Assembly (NCBI GenBank): GCA_948567375.1
Contig: OX419759.1
Coordinates: forward strand, 51,302,593-51,366,592
Origin: Lunularia cruciata
Lineage: Eukaryota; Streptophyta; Marchantiopsida; Lunulariales; Lunulariaceae
Length of the DNA stretch: 64,000 bases
Direction: 5' to 3'
The notes beneath the pieces were generated by a model that saw nothing but the letters and a program-made list of their open reading frames with translations, did not search any database and was not told where the DNA came from. Positions 1 to 11,013 of the stretch are shown piece by piece; position 1 is the first letter of the stretch; the number at the start of each line of letters is the position of its first letter. A program made the translations under genes and the position numbers.

Positions 1-633
1 GGCTAGAGATGTAGGGCATAGGGTTATAGGCTAGAGATTTAGGGCCAACAAGCCAATTTGTTAGCATGATGCTAGCCACTTTAGTTGAGTTTTTTATAGT
101 TATTTTGCAAAATCTGCACACTCTTGAGGATTATGTGCAACAAGGTTTGAACTCTAGATCTTTGATTCATAGATTGGTGCCCTAGCCAATTGGTCCATCC
201 TCACTTGTTCTAATGATTGGTAGACTAATACATATCCTCATGTAGCTTTGGCTAAGAAAGGATGTTTGATCCCATACTTGGTGATCTTGGTAGCATAGGA
301 GTAGATAAATACTCCTATTATGTCAAATGCTAAATGGTGCCAAAGTTAGTCTAAGTTTTAGTTGTGAGTTGGAGGGTTATAATTTTGATTTCTTGTGATT
401 TGACCCTTCTATTCTCTATTTCTTGTTTGTGCACCATGTTTATGTGAGGTGCCTTGATGTTGGTGGTAGAGCAATAGAGCATTGGTGCTCTAGTGTGATC
501 TTGGTAGTGAGGTTGGAGTGATGACCAATCAAATTATCTATGTTTCTCTCTAATGAGATAGGAAGTGATGACCTATAGATCATGAGAATGCATGTTTTGA
601 TGGTAGGTTACAAGTTGCACATCCCTAGTGTAA
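1..633 (+). mobile_element. LTR/leader fragment of a Ty3/gypsy-like family (same family as 55.5 kb)
   Basis: This stretch aligns by eye, in the same orientation, with about 55530-56100. Both contain the string 'gccctagccaattggtcca', then 'tagctttggctaag/gg', 'tttgatccca', 'cttggtgat', 'tatgtcaaatgc' and 'aaatggtg'. It is therefore a piece of the LTR or leader of the plus-strand element at the right end of the window. Its right end is abrupt at about 633, where the minus-strand element begins, so the younger element was inserted into this older one. It is a fossil with no coding content. Confidence 0.6.
136..205 (-). repeat. tRNA-related (SINE-like) segment inside the LTR/leader repeat
   Basis: Read on the minus strand the segment starts GTGAGGATGGACC and contains AATTGGCTAGGGC, like a tRNA D-loop/A-box. 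About 30 bases later comes GAGTTCAAACCT, close to the pol III B-box GGTTCAANNCC. The second copy (55650-55718) keeps the same layout. No complete cloverleaf with a good anticodon stem can be drawn, so this is a tRNA-derived relic carried by the LTR family, not a working tRNA gene. Confidence 0.35.
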
Positions 634-1204
634 TGTTCCAAGGATAGGAGAACCCCAAGAGAAACAAAAGACTTCATCCCTCAATACTCTGATGCTCCAA
701 AGGATCATCTTGTCTTTATTATATAGCAAAGAGGATCCACTCAAAGGGAGCTCCACCCTTGGATCAAATACATAGATTTGTGACATGTTAGTGAGCTCCA
801 TCCTTAGATTAGTTTCATTGATTGGTAATATGTTGATCCTTGTCCTATTTGGTTGGTCAAACTAGTTTGACCAAAGGGAATCTTTGGAGAATCTTCTTAT
901 TGGAAGCTCAAATAAACATGGGTGAAGTATCATTGGAAAGTTCTCAACAAGATGAACAAGGGAGAGGAATGAAAGCTATTTCTCCAAAGGGGAAGGAAAC
1001 TTTCATTTTTCAAGGTCTAGTTCATCTATTTAGGTCTTTGAAATTGGCTCTAAAAGACTTTAGGGTGTTATCATCCTTTGCCTTATTAGTGGAAGTACTT
1101 TTTGGTGAAACCTCTATTTGATCTACCTATACTATCATATATAACATCTTTCTAGACATTACCACTTTTACCTTTAGATAAAATGTCTAGCTAATGGTAT
1201 TACA
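634..1204 (-). mobile_element. 3' LTR of the minus-strand gypsy element
   Basis: On the minus strand the repeat starts TGTAATACC directly after the purine tract at 1220-1205. On the plus strand its other end starts TGTTCC at 634. The segment 650-720 matches 6380-6470 ('agaacccc.aag', 'ttcatcc.tcaatactc', 'cttgtctttattg'), which is the 5' LTR partner. The frame from about 840 to 1121 on the plus strand lies inside the LTR and is not a gene. Confidence 0.6.
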
Positions 1205-3111
1205 AACCTTCCCCCTTTTAAGAAGTAACATCTTGGTTGCAAAATTATTGCTCAAAATATTGCACTAACACCAATGGATGGATCAATTTAGCTATTGGTT
1301 TCCATGTTACCTCATATTATGGCTACCTTTCCAATGTATGAGATATTCCACATGCAAATGGCAGGTATCATGAATGCATTTTTGGAGAATGTATTTGACT
1401 TTGTATTCCTTTGTGGCATCAATGAGTGTTGGACAAGGTCTAACTTCTTATATGGAAGGAAAGTGAGGCGGTCGAGATGCACATTTGCATAGTAAGGAAA
1501 CATGAAAGACTAGATGGATCTTCATGTGTGGTGGTAGCTTGAGATGATAGGCCACTATGTTGATTTGATAAAGGATGGGAAGGATGCAATAAAATAAGGC
1601 TTAAGCGTACAAGGCCAACTAACGTGATGTTTGTTATGGATAGCCAAACTTGATCCCCAACATTGAACTCCGTGTCTTTGTGATTTGCATCTGCATATTG
1701 TTTTGTTGATTTTGGATGATTTACAACTTGTGTTTGGCATTCTTCACACCTTGTTGGATTCTAGAAACAAAAGTGTTGACAATATCAAATTTTCTAGCCA
1801 TTGGACAGATCTTTACCAAGCTTGAAGGTGTTTAGGGTTTAGGGTTTAGGGTTTAGGGTTTTAGTGTTTAAGGTATGAAAGGGTGTTCTCCCTACATGAA
1901 GAGGAATGGTATGACCTATGTAGATGTATTCATTGAATTGTTGTAGGCAAATTCCATCAATGGTAGTAGGGTGTCTCACCTTTCTTGCTCTTCTAAGGTG
2001 AAGCCCTGGAGCATGTCCTCAATAATGCAATTGACCCACTCTGTTTATCCATTGGTTTGTGGATAGTAGGCCATGGACATTGCAAGTTTGGTTTTGAAGA
2101 TGCCAAAGAGTGTTCTCTAAAATAAACTACTGAATTGCATGCCCCAATTTTTTATGAGCACTCAAGACAAGAAAAAGTGAGAAAAGACTACAACTAAGTA
2201 TAATTGAACTAATTATGGAGCAATCACATCCTTGGTTGTAGGATACACATGAATCATTTTTTTGAGTCGGTCTACAAAGATTATAATGGAATCAAACCAT
2301 AAGGTGATCTTGGGCAATTCAAAAACCAGATCTATGTTGACCTACTCCCAATGTTGTATAGGAGTAGAGAGAGGTTGAAAGAGTCATGTGGGAGCCTAAT
2401 TAGAGGCTTTATTTTTTTGATAGAGTAGGCAACTTGAAATTATACTCCATCACATCATTACTCATCTTGGGCCAATAGTAATAGTATTTGATTACATTTA
2501 AGGTCTTGTCCACTCCAACATGACCTGCAAGAGTGGAATCATGACATTCCATTAGGATGGTGGTTCATAGGTTTGTGCTTCCAAGATCCATAACTTACCA
2601 TTAAAATATATAATCCTTGGGTACTAGTTATACCTAAGGATGATTGAGCTCCTACAATCTGTGGGTTAGTCTTTATTAGTAATAAGAATCCTTGGCCAGA
2701 ATTCAAGGCTCATCTTGGCTTCTACCACCAGGTTGTTCACTATAAGCATTTGTGTGAATGCATCTACAAGTTGCTTCTTGCCTTCCATATATGTGATTGT
2801 CATATTGAACCATTTTCTCCACTCTGCCTAAAAAATCTATATCATTTTGGGTCTCAAAGTAGACTAGAGGTTTGTGGTGTATCTCTACTACAAATATTTT
2901 CTCACCAAGATAGTGTTTCCAATGTTTGGTTGCAAGAACAATAAAAAAATCTTCTTATTTGGTGGTGTGATAGTTATGCTCTATTGGTAAAAAAAATTTA
3001 AGAGAAATATGCAGTTGGATGCCATCCATCATTCTATTCCTAGTGTATGACTACTCCTATTGCAATGCTTGATGCATCTATAGCCAATTTGAGTGGATGC
3101 TTTGGGTTATA
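1205..3111 (-). pseudogene. RNase H/integrase part of the minus-strand gypsy element
   Basis: This is the 3' half of pol. Around 1690-1640 the minus strand encodes a stretch reading VGDQVWL, the hallmark of the GPY/F module at the C-terminus of chromovirus-type integrases. It is followed downstream by a short tail and the polypurine tract. The central integrase region (about 2700-1900) is recognisable only by position. The DNA is fossil. Confidence 0.5.
1831..1862 (+). repeat. Interstitial plant telomere repeat (TTTAGGG)x4
   Basis: Four uninterrupted TTTAGGG units, the canonical plant telomere repeat, followed by a degenerate fifth unit. They lie inside the integrase part of a retrotransposon fossil, not at a chromosome end. 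Confidence 0.9.
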
Positions 3112-3890
3112 TCATTTCAAGATTGGTGTATGTAGTATTGCATCTTTCAATTCTTGAAAAGCCAATTTGTATGTAGTTCTCCACATCCACTTCTTCCCCT
3201 TGCCAAGTAGTGCCATTAGAGTGACCATAAAAAAATTTGGTGGTGTGACCATGAAAAAATCCTTGACAAGATAAAACCTCATCAACCCCAAGAAACTCTT
3301 GAGTTGAGTATGATTTCTAGAGCATCCCATTTTTGAATGACCTCTATTTTATATGTTAATACTTGGATACCTCTACTCTCACTCTGTGCCCTAAGTAATC
3401 TACTTCAAGCTTGCCAAACTCACACTTTGAGACTTTGGCATACAATTGGTTCTATCCTAGAATCTAGAGTACTTCTCATATGTTGCTTATGCTCCTTCAT
3501 TGTCTTACTATAGACTAAGATATCATCAAGGAAAATGATAAAAAAATAATCCATTATAGATGAAATATATCATTCATCAAACTCATGAAGTGGTTGGTAT
3601 ATTGGTGAAGCTAAATGATATCACAATGTACTCAAAGTGACCATACCTTGTTCAAAAGGCAATTTTGTATACATCTTTCTTCTTGATCTTGATTTGGTTA
3701 TAATTGCTCCATAGATCAAGTTTGGTGAAGTGGTTTGCCCCATGGAGTTGATTGAAAAATTCTTCCATGCAAGGTAATGAGTATTTGCTCTTCACTATTT
3801 GTTGATTTAGGCCCCGGTAAACAATGGACATACGCATTGTACCATCCTTCTTCACAAGCAAGACAAGAGCCCCATATGGTGATATGTTGG
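3112..3890 (-). pseudogene. Reverse transcriptase fossil (Ty3/gypsy)
   Basis: On the minus strand, 3861-3652 reads VKKDGTMRM, YRGLNQ, YSLP and FTKLDL, the early RT motifs of Ty3/gypsy. At 3542-3519 the FLDDIL catalytic motif can be read. At 3330-3112 HTQLKSFLGL and AFQELKDA mark the RT thumb and the start of RNase H. These are separate fragments of one decayed pol gene. Confidence 0.8.
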
Positions 3891-4779
3891 GTTGAATAAA
3901 CCCTTTCTACAACATATCCTCAATTTGAGCCTTGCATTCCTATAACTCATGAGGTGATAGTTGATATGGGGTCTTACAAGTAGGTATCTTTGCACAAAGT
4001 ATCTCAATTTTATGATCTACTCTCTTTTTTGATGGTAATCTTGAGGTAAATTGTCAGGAAGACATCTTGAAACTCATTGACCATATCTTTCAATTTCTCA
4101 TGAATTTAACCATCAAGTTGTGCATTCTGGACTTCTCTTATTAAAATCATGAAACATCAATATTTCTTACCAATAGTTGTTGTATCTATGACAAAAAAGA
4201 GGCAATTCTTGCCTTTGCAATCTTTCTCTATCTCCAATGATCTTCCATTGGCTAGTTCTCACTATTTTCTTTCAATCAACCGTGGGGTTATAGTGCTCTA
4301 TCCATGGCATGCCTAAGATCACATTATAATGAGCTAACCATATCACTTGCCACTCAATTTCTTCATGATACTCTCATACAAAGAGTGTTACATTTCTAGG
4401 TAACAACTCAATCCTCTTTGTTTAACCATTAAATAACTCTACTTGTTCATTCTCATCCTTCTCTAGTTCCATCACCAACTTATTGCAATAGAGCAAGATA
4501 AGAAATTCTTTTTTGCTCCAAGGTCTATCAATACTCTCACTTGATTGCCTTTTAGACTCCATTTACAATAATTACTTCTGTGTTTGTCTTCCTCAACCTT
4601 TGCATACTCATCCTCTTCCTTCCCTCACTTTTACTCTTCTCCATTAAGCCAATAAGATGCAAGGTACATTTATTGATGATCTCTATTTTCCAATGTGATT
4701 TCAATATCCTCCTCTTCAATTTGTCTTTCTAAGTTGTTCAAAGATCACTTGTATGGAGATCAAGGGCCTTTAAGAAGGT

Positions 4780-5091
4780 GAGCACAATAACTGATGGCTA
4801 TGTGTTCAACTCGGCCGCAATTGTAACAACATTTTTGTTTTTCTTGAGCCCCTTTCACTCATGGGACTTCATCTCTCCTTTCTTGGACATGTCCTTATTT
4901 TCCTTGGAGCCATCATGCTCCTTTTCTCTGAAACAAATATTGCTCAATTCCATAAGAATTGGTCCACCAAAGTATGGTGTTTTAGCCCAATTGTCTTTAG
5001 TCAGGATTACCCCTTCACCTCCTCCAAGCATTCTTGCTATTCTTTGAGCACATGCGATAGCTTCAAAAACAATGTGAGGATTTTGTACCAT
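4780..5091 (-). pseudogene. gag C-terminus with zinc knuckle (gypsy fossil)
   Basis: The minus strand encodes a lysine-rich stretch followed by CYNCGRVEH and a later Cys, i.e. a CCHC-type nucleic-acid-binding knuckle, at 4832-4780. It lies upstream of RT in the minus orientation, as expected for gag. The overlapping plus-strand open frames here (4778-5148) are shadows. Confidence 0.6.
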
Positions 5092-6348
5092 TATCTCTTG
5101 GCAAATTCACTCTTTGCTATTTTTGAAATTATCAAGAGCTTCTACTAGACTCATATTGGTTATCATGGCTTGTAGGTCCAAAAGTGCATGTGCTCTTGTA
5201 TGTTATTTCTTTTGCTTCAACCCCCAAGTTGAGTTTGAGCCATTTGCATAAAATCCATGGATTGGAAATTCTTTAGTAGCCCTTCTTACACTATCATCCA
5301 ATTGATCTCTCTTCCTTTTTCCAACATTGATTGTTCCCAAGCATCATACCATGTGAGTGCTTTATTGGTCAAGTAAATCCATGCAAACAAGCCTATAGAA
5401 TGATCTCATCTCAATTATGAATAAGAGAAAGTATCAATTCATTTTTAAAATCCAATTTTCCACTACTTTCATGGAATACTATCTCTTTTAAAGCTTGATG
5501 TTGCATGTCTTCTTCATCTATAGTAAGAACATGGATTCATTGTTGATCAAGGTCGGTGTCATTGGCATGAGTGACTCTTTAGGTACTTCAATTGGGTTTT
5601 GGGATTAGTCTACCTCTTGCATTACATGATCATTCTTGAAGGTATGTACTTGATTTTGCAATGCCTTTATTGTCATCTTGATCTCCCATGACTTGTTCAA
5701 AATCCCTTGCGTTCCTTGCATCAGATCTTGCAATTGTGCTCCATGATTTGTACACAAGATAAATGCATAATCGCTACTTCTTACTTCAATAGAAAGTTAA
5801 TATAATCACTTGAAAGAGGTATGGATGATTGGGACTACAATTGGGACCTCAAAGGTTATCACTTTTTGATAATATTCCTCACCAAAATTACGGACTTGAA
5901 ATCCCTAAATGTCATTTTCAATTTCACTACATAACAGATTTCTATTTGAGTGTTGAAAGGGAGAATTAGTATATTAAAATCCATTGCATCATAATAAAAT
6001 GTAGATCTTTAAATCTCACTTTCTATTGTATATCACCATAGGTAAAATCATCAAGTTTGGTGAATTCAAGGACATGGTGAATATCACTATGTCCTTGAAC
6101 TTTCCTCCAAAAATGGTAAACAATATATACTCTTACTTGCTCACATTGGATGTACATAATCTTAATGTGGAATAGATTCAAGCACAACAAGCGTGGTGTA
6201 TGAAATTCTCCTCTAGGAGTATCCATCCCATCCTTTCTCTAAAACACCACCAATCTATTAATTTCTGTATGTTTTCTCCCCTCAAAGTTACTCAATCTCA
6301 ATAGCATGTGTTCCTTTGAGAAGTATGATCCACTCTCTTGGATTAAAG

Positions 6349-6366
6349 CATCTACTTTGATACCAT
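6349..6366 (-). other. Primer-binding site, initiator-Met-tRNA type
   Basis: On the minus strand TGGTATCAAAG follows directly after the LTR end. It resembles the complement of the plant initiator Met-tRNA 3' end (TGGTATCAGAGC) used by many plant Ty3/gypsy and copia elements. It fixes the orientation and the LTR boundary. Confidence 0.65.
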
Positions 6367-6480
6367 TGTAATTTTTTGAGGATAGTAGAACCCCCAAGAA
6401 AAATATAAGAGAATAAATACAAGAGAAACATAAGGCTTCATCCATCAATACTCCCGATGTCTCACCTTATCTTTATTGCT

Positions 6481-7381
6481 TGCAGCCTTCCTTGATGGAG
6501 TGACAATTTCAACATACACTGCATTCTCTCTTAGTTGACTCATCCAGTCCTTGGGCTACTAGAGTATATCTTTGCTCTTGCTCTAGCTCTAACAAAGGTG
6601 CAAGCTCTTGGATCCTAGCTTGACCATGTATTAGGGCATTTTAACTTGCACCAACTACCTTCTCTACAAAAATTAGGTTCTACCTATGTTTGTTCCATGC
6701 ATATGCATCTTCATTACTCACTTGTGAGTGTGAAGTACCCCACATGATGTCCATATGACATAATATCCTTTTGGAGGACAAAGGATAGTTATCCACAATG
6801 CAATCAGAGATATAGTGTTTGCCATAGCATGAGAAAGTGGATACCTTGCTTGGAGTGAGCTTTTATATGCTTTGTAGATGACATAGATTGAGGCAGACTT
6901 ATACTTAGTCCAAGAGGAGCAGATGATAGTAGCAGATGTTGTGGTGACGGACTCTACACATGATGCAATTTTGGAAGGAGTGATAACTCATCTCTTGGAT
7001 GGGAGACAAGCAAAGCGGCAATAGGCAAGGTCTCCAAGTAATATGGGGATGCACCGGGGTCACTTATTTGTTCCCCTAACCTTGGAGTTATATGGAGTGA
7101 TGGATATGGCATTTGACACATTTGCCAAGGCATCTACAAAAGCATATCATATTGGATATCAATGGTTATCACTCTCACTCTCATACTTCATAACATATTT
7201 TAGATAGCGTGTGTCCATTGTTCTATAGAGAGCATTGGCTATCCTTAGGCTATCCTTAGGGAGAGCAATCACATTAGATAATGCTTCTTTGGATGCTCTA
7301 TATTTAGTAGACACTAACACTTGCATAGCTCAGATATCGAAGGTGCAATAGGGCAGACTTCTCAGACCAATACTACTTGAA
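6481..7381. other. Unassigned repeat-like DNA, no gene seen
   Basis: No convincing coding frame, LTR pair or tandem array is visible. The position beside the 5' LTR remnant and the base composition suggest more transposon debris, but no motif supports a family. There is a short local duplication, 'ggctatcctta' twice, near 7234-7260. Confidence 0.4.
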
Positions 7382-7478
7382 CTTAGTCCCACTTTATCTC
7401 TTATGTCTCATCCTTGTAAGGCTCAATGGGTCTTTCCATCCTTCTTGCTATCTTTCTCTATCTCCTTTTCTCTCGATG
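7382..7478 (+). mobile_element. Short SINE-like retroposon, copy A (diverged)
   Basis: This is a plus-strand copy of the about 100-bp family described at 25618-25721: 'cttagtccca', 'tgtctca.cc.ttgta', 'ggctcaatgggtctt.ccatcc', then a pyrimidine-rich tail. It is the most diverged copy and I see no clear flanking duplication. The tail has grown into the 59-bp tandem duplication that follows. Confidence 0.55.
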
Positions 7479-7568
7479 TAACAGCATTCCAAGTTTGCAT
7501 AAAGACTTATCTTTCTCTATCTCCTTTTCTCTCGATTTAACAGCATTCCAAGTTTGCATAAAGACTTA
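7451..7568 (+). repeat. Direct tandem duplication, 59-bp unit
   Basis: Two head-to-tail copies (7451-7509 and 7510-7568) that start TCTTTCTCTATCTCC and end AAAGACTTA. They differ at a single base, so this is a recent local duplication at the end of SINE copy A. Confidence 0.9.
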
Positions 7569-7708
7569 CCCGTACCCAAAGCTTGACGTGAATCAACGTG
7601 GAGTTGATTATCTTAAACCCAGGATTGCTTTAAGTCCAGTGACAGTTACTTGCCTAATTATCTTAGTGGGCAATAATGCCTTATTACTTCAGACCTTTTA
7701 GTGCAAGG

Positions 7709-7820
7709 ATGGAAGGACGACGGCGTAGGAAAAATGAAGGATGGGAAGATGGGTCTTCCCATCCGGCATTATTGCCTTACAAGGGAGAGATGAAAAAGGT
7801 GAAATGGGGCTAAGCCCCAA
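7709..7820 (-). mobile_element. Short SINE-like retroposon, copy B, with 18-bp flanking duplication
   Basis: A full-length minus-strand copy. From left to right on the plus strand: 3' tail region (GGCGTAGGAAAAATGAAGG), the hairpin GGGAAGA-TGGG-TCTTCCC, 'ttacaagggagaga', and the terminal hairpin GGGGC-TAA-GCCCC. It is bracketed by AGACCTTTTAGTGCAAGG (7691-7708) and AGACCTTGTAGTGCAAGG (7821-7838), a target-site duplication with 17 of 18 bases identical. That marks insertion by a LINE-type enzyme. Confidence 0.8.
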
Positions 7821-7838
7821 AGACCTTGTAGTGCAAGG

Positions 7839-10290
7839 TAGGATTAGTTTAGCGGAACTATTAAGCAGATTGATTTGAGTTTTGGTAACTGTCCCGAACT
7901 GCTATGATCTGTAATGAATTTACCCTTTCACGTAAAACTGAACGTTTACAAAAGTAAAGTCTAACTGTCCAAAATCTCAATGCCGATGCAGACTGACTAA
8001 ACCTACGTAAAGATTTGGGATACTTTTAAGTCTTTAGGTGAACTTGGGATGCCAACGTTAAGTACCGTTAAATCCATCTACGTGATTCCTTTAGGAGGAT
8101 GTAGTTTTCTTTTACTAGTTTACATCTTCCAAACGTGACAGGACATTGAAAAGTTCAACTTCAAAAGATCATTTTCAACCAAAATACTGAGATAAAAATT
8201 TTAACTAGTTATTGCAGCCTTCTTAATGGAGAAGAGACACACGAGAAAGAACGTGCTGCTGACAGGCCTATAGAGACCAATAGAAAGACGATAAGCTGAA
8301 TGAAATGCTTCACAACTTATAACTGCAACTTTGTGTTGTATAAGAGCATAGATAAGCTGTTCTACTCCCAAGTCAAGGCCAGTCCGCGACTTCCCGCACC
8401 CCGTCTTCCCGTCGTGACATTATCAGATCACGACGCTCATGATGCGAATATCCATCGCAAGGCGCGTCACGTTGCATAAGACGTTATTGAGGAACGCACG
8501 TATGAAATTGAGTAGATAGTGAAGATGGCAGCCCGTTACGGAAGAGTATCAATGGACTAACGGAGACTTAGAATCCTTTTCACAGCGCGGACTGACCAAA
8601 TGCCTTTTACATGAATGAAAATAGTAAGCACATGGATCCCTCCAGCCAATACCAGGACGCTGTCACCAACAACTGTCACGTTGACTGGGACCGTTACCAC
8701 GGACGAACAGACATATAATGGGGAACACGTATAGTTCATAATGCAGTCACATGGCACGGATTGGTGAACGTCATCGTTTCGACACGTTTCGTCTTGTCTA
8801 AAATAGATTGACAACTTGACTTAATATGGAGAATCGTAATATAAGGACTTTATTTAGTAGTGTTCTTTAAAATACTTTATACAAGTAAAATCTAGATAAT
8901 CCCAATTTTTTACTACTCTGTGTGGAAAGTAAAAAATTCGTTTAATCTACCAAATCTAAGAATATTATATGTATTGTTATCGATATGCTTCTAGTAGGAT
9001 AGTTTCTTTGATTTAGCTTCGATGGTCTAAGTCTGTTGATGTAGTGTCATTTGGGTAATACGAAGGATATAAATTTCAAAAGATATGGGAAAGACCACTC
9101 TCACTAGCCACCTCTGAAAACTTAAGTAGAGAATTCTTATTTTGAGAAAAAATGACTCCTGAAAATTCTAATTGAGTTTGTTATTATAAGACAGAAATTA
9201 GTGAACAAAAGCCATAGTCAAAGTAAGCAACGAACCTGTATGAAATTCAACGTGCATTTCTTGCTTCACCCATCAAGACTTTAAAACATGTGTGCGTGGC
9301 TGTTCTTCGTTTGACTTTCTAATCTGTGGACTACACCTTCTCCAAACTCTATAGGAGGATTTGTGATACACAATAATCTATGGACTACACTTTTCCAACC
9401 TCTATTTTAGAAAAATATATTAATTTGGTTATACTTCTTTGGTGAAGGAAAAATAATTTTTTTAAAGGTGAAATTTGATTTAGAGATAAATAATCAAGAA
9501 AATAATTAATTTCAAAATTTTATTAAAGGTATGATAAACATGTTAATATAAATTTGTAAAATTTACATACACTAGCATTCTTGAGCTTTGTTGATTGCAC
9601 CTAGATACGCAGAAATTTATAAATAAAACTAATGATATAAACATAATTAAAAAGTTGATCTATTTTTTATATATACATAAATATATTTTGTATAAAACCA
9701 TCAGCAGAATTTTATGCATTATTATATGTGAAGTGATTATGAATTTATGATCTAAATAATACATGGACTTTTATAAATATCATTACGAAATTCGTTATGC
9801 TATTCTGAAATCGTTTTATGCAATTCGGTGCACCTAGCTATCTGGGAAAGCAGTGTAATATTTTTCTAACCTCAGGTGGTGCATGTCTATCATACTATTG
9901 TTAGGCTATGGGACATAAACAATCAATCTCGGAAATCTCTCAACCTACTCTTCAAGTTTATTTCTTCTTGATCTTTAGTAGAAATAATAGTTTATTGTCA
10001 AATTTTTTCCATTTTACTGTCGAAGACGTCTTCACATAAAGATATTCTAAGGAAAGAGATTTCTTAAAAGAAATTCATAGTCTTTATAAATCTGAGGATA
10101 AAACCCAATGAGCAAATTTTAAAGAAATAATAAGTCGAGATATATATAAAATAATAACAACGATTTTTTATTTTAATAACTTTTTTTATATATCGCAAAC
10201 CAAAGATAATGTGGATGTAGCCATGAAAAATTGACTGGAATGGGTGAATATGTGGGACGTAACAAGCGACCATACCGGCTACATACGGCT
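7839..10290. other. Gene-free stretch
   Basis: Short chance frames only. Around 8380-8480 there is a small GC-rich island without a recognisable gene. From about 9400 to 10200 the DNA becomes AT-rich. No RNA gene, transposon end or long repeat was recognised. Confidence 0.5.
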
Positions 10291-10298
10291 ACGATCAT

Positions 10299-10374
10299 AC
10301 CGGCATGTATACGATGTATGGCATGCCGGTTATCGCGCCGCGTAATATTATGTCTTACTGGAACTCTATATAAG
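10299..10374 (+). promoter_or_regulatory. Candidate promoter: 9-bp inverted repeat followed by a TATA box
   Basis: ACCGGCATG (10299-10307) is matched by its perfect inverse CATGCCGGT (10322-10330), with a 14-base spacer. A good plant TATA box, CTATATAAG, lies at 10366-10374. The area also repeats the words 'catacggct', 'cataccggc' and 'cgatgtatgg'. I see no convincing coding frame in the next 300 bases, so the transcript could be non-coding or the promoter of a lost element. Confidence 0.35.
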
Positions 10375-10617
10375 AAAACTCTCAACTGCGGCTTGTTGTG
10401 TTATTATGGGGTTCTGACAAGTATCCTTTAGGGTCCTATCCATTAGTTTATGTGATCGTTTCTGTTATCTTATGTTCGTCGTTGGCATTGTTGTGTCACA
10501 TAGCTTGGTTATTTATCATTTATAGCGTCAAGAAAGATAATTCGATTAAATCCACTTAATTTCGCTAATCTACAAGTTTTATCTCTTCTAATTTTAATAG
10601 AAAACTGTTCATCAGAA

Positions 10618-10660
10618 AGAAAAGGGCGACCGCGTAGAAAACACGGTTCCTATTCTGATG
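10618..10660 (-). mobile_element. Short SINE-like retroposon, copy F, 5'-truncated
   Basis: Only the 3' end of the family is present on the minus strand: 'aaagggcgaccgcgtagaaaa'-type sequence, then unrelated bases. It is bracketed by GTTCATCAGAA at 10607-10617 and 10661-10671, an exact 11-bp direct repeat. Loss of the 5' part with retention of the 3' end is typical of target-primed reverse transcription. The right flank also forms a 12-bp perfect hairpin, CCTATTCTGATG/CATCAGAATAGG. Confidence 0.6.
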
Positions 10661-10984
10661 GTTCATCAGAATAGGTAACGGACTAACAGAGCCGATAAAC
10701 GTCAACCGCAACCGTGCGTTTTCGAGTCATGAAGGTCCCGACAAAACAACCCAGCGGGACGGACGGTTCCGTGGCTGGTTGATCACTCAGTGGCAGGATG
10801 GACAGAACACTGAAGCAAACAACATTTACTGCAGGTAGAAGACAGGAAAACATCCATGGTATCTTATTACTGACATGGATGTAGAAAGGAAGAACCAACT
10901 GGTGCACGCCGTAGCATGCAGTGTCAGGCGTTGCGAAGGAAAACGGACGGACGCAAAGACGGAACAGCGAGCGGACGGACTGAT

Positions 10985-11013
10985 GGACGGACGGACGGAC
11001 GGACGGACGGACG
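10985..11013. repeat. Microsatellite (GGAC)n
   Basis: About seven uninterrupted GGAC units. They produce the Arg-Pro-Ser-Val runs seen in minus-strand frames here, which are artefacts of the repeat and not genes. Confidence 0.9.

Larger units (their letters stand above)
634..6480 (-). mobile_element. Decayed Ty3/gypsy LTR retrotransposon, minus strand
   Basis: Read on the minus strand, the parts run from high to low coordinates. First come a partial 5' LTR (from about 6480 to 6367) and a primer-binding site resembling the initiator-Met type (6366-6349). These are followed by gag with a zinc knuckle (about 4832-4780), reverse transcriptase (about 3890-3500), the RT/RNase H junction (about 3330-3112) and an integrase C-terminal region (about 1690-1640). 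It closes with a polypurine tract (1220-1205) and the 3' LTR (1204-634). The order gag-RT-RNase H-integrase is that of Ty3/gypsy. The two LTRs are clearly related but much diverged, and the coding part is broken in very many places, so it is old and inactive. Beyond about 6480 the 5' LTR can no longer be followed. Confidence 0.75.
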
